A stretch of 45,651 nt of DNA from the NCBI RefSeq assembly GCF_017940815.1, contig NZ_JAGAXX010000078.1, positions 1 to 45,651 of the forward strand, in the 5' to 3' direction. Shown here piece by piece: positions 45,324-45,651 of this stretch. Position 1 is the stretch's first letter. Each line of letters starts with the position of its first letter. The notes beneath the pieces were generated by a model. That model saw only the letters and a program-made list of their open reading frames with translations, was not told the origin of the DNA and ran no database searches. The stretch is from Methanobrevibacter sp. GTDB taxonomy: Archaea; Methanobacteriota; Methanobacteria; Methanobacteriales; Methanobacteriaceae. Position numbers and translations under genes: made by a program.

Positions 45324-45651
45324 TTACCTTCTTTTCTTATTGTTCTTCTTAGATTCACGAATCTCAATAGTGTCGGAAGAGAAACCCATATCAGATAAAA
45401 CTTGTTTCACTTTAACTTTGTGATCACCTTGAAGTTCTATTTGACCGTTTTTAGCTGTTCCTCCACAAGCACATTTTGCTTTGAGAGTTTTAGTGAGCTC
45501 TTTAATATCAATATCGTGTTCATCTATACCTTCGATAATAGTCATGAGTTTTCCGAATCTTCTTCTAACTGTAAAAACTTTTAGAGTTTGAACTTCACGT
45601 GCAATTTCTTCACAAACACAAAGTTCTTCAGGAAGCCCACATACATCACAG
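45324..45651 (-). CDS. Translation initiation factor aIF1 (SUI1 family), 5' end beyond window
   Basis: The visible 109 codons run past the window edge at 45651. The first residues seen are [21 protein letters not shown] (in parts), with four cysteines, followed by '[20 protein letters not shown]'. The SUI1 core is '[30 protein letters not shown]', then a basic tail. aIF1 guards start-codon choice on the small subunit. An in-frame ATG at 45545 is internal and must not be taken as the start, because the cysteine-rich and RRRFGK parts are family features. Only a few N-terminal residues should be missing. Next upstream in related archaea are L29 and S3. Confidence 0.93.
   Translation of the reverse strand, partial: CDVCGLPEELCVCEEIAREVQTLKVFTVRRRFGKLMTIIEGIDEHDIDIKELTKTLKAKCACGGTAKNGQIELQGDHKVKVKQVLSDMGFSSDTIEIRESKKNNKKRR

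Noticed and set aside
45402-45584. Open frame on the plus strand opposite aIF1
   Set aside because: It is a shadow of a conserved translation factor gene, with no ribosome-binding site and no family resemblance.

Overview
This low-GC window reads as a chromosomal segment of a methanogenic archaeon of the order Methanobacteriales, most likely Methanobrevibacter. The reasons are the archaeal ribosomal-protein and RNA-polymerase superoperon (L32e, L19e, L34e, L14e, L18e, S4e, RpoD/N/K), archaeal mevalonate-pathway genes (isopentenyl phosphate kinase, type 2 IPP isomerase), an archaeal GluRS, DapL for lysine and DAP synthesis, archaeal TATA-type promoters, and secreted proteins with repeated Ig-like domains like those abundant in Methanobrevibacter. 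No rRNA, CRISPR array, prophage or intact transposon is visible.

Layout. (1) 1-3425, minus strand: dapL followed with almost no gap by three small uncharacterised genes (DUF6882-like, DUF6891-like, unknown). (2) 3741-7416: a membrane-anchored acidic low-complexity protein, a small unknown protein and gltX. (3) 7545-10825, plus strand: a compact operon of TPR membrane protein, Fe-S aldo/keto reductase, GNAT acetyltransferase and methyltransferase, closed by a hairpin. (4) 10904-13442: hybrid cluster protein plus cupin, divergent from a TrmB-type regulator, with an inverted repeat between them. (5) 13437-15817: a secreted Ig-like/glycosidase-like protein and an ADP-ribosylglycohydrolase. (6) 15818-16182: a gene-free stretch with several perfect hairpins. 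(7) 16183-28397, minus strand: S13-S4-S11-RpoD-L18e-L13-S9-RpoN-RpoK-enolase-ferredoxin-S2-MEMO-MVK-IPK-IDI2-RNase J-prenyl synthase, preceded by tRNA-Ser(GGA). (8) 28875-33644: an accessory insert (LemA, DUF2207 protein, Ig-like/transglutaminase protein) lying inside the usually continuous ribosomal gene order. (9) 33729-45651, minus strand: aIF1-Rnp1-S17-L14-L24-S4e-L5-S14-S8-L6-L32e-L19e-L18-S5-L30-L15-SecY-Adk-EMC3/DUF106-L34e-Cmk-L14e-Cbf5.

The core of the window makes ribosomes, RNA polymerase, the Sec channel and isoprenoid (ether lipid) precursors. The accessory parts concern the cell envelope and probably redox or nitrosative stress. The most unusual signals are a secreted-protein gene whose signal peptide can only be reached from a non-canonical start codon (AUU after a perfect AGGAGG), a 43-bp repeat resembling an IS200/IS605 right end found downstream of two unrelated genes, the accessory insert in the ribosomal superoperon, and several perfect hairpins in leaders of otherwise compact operons.
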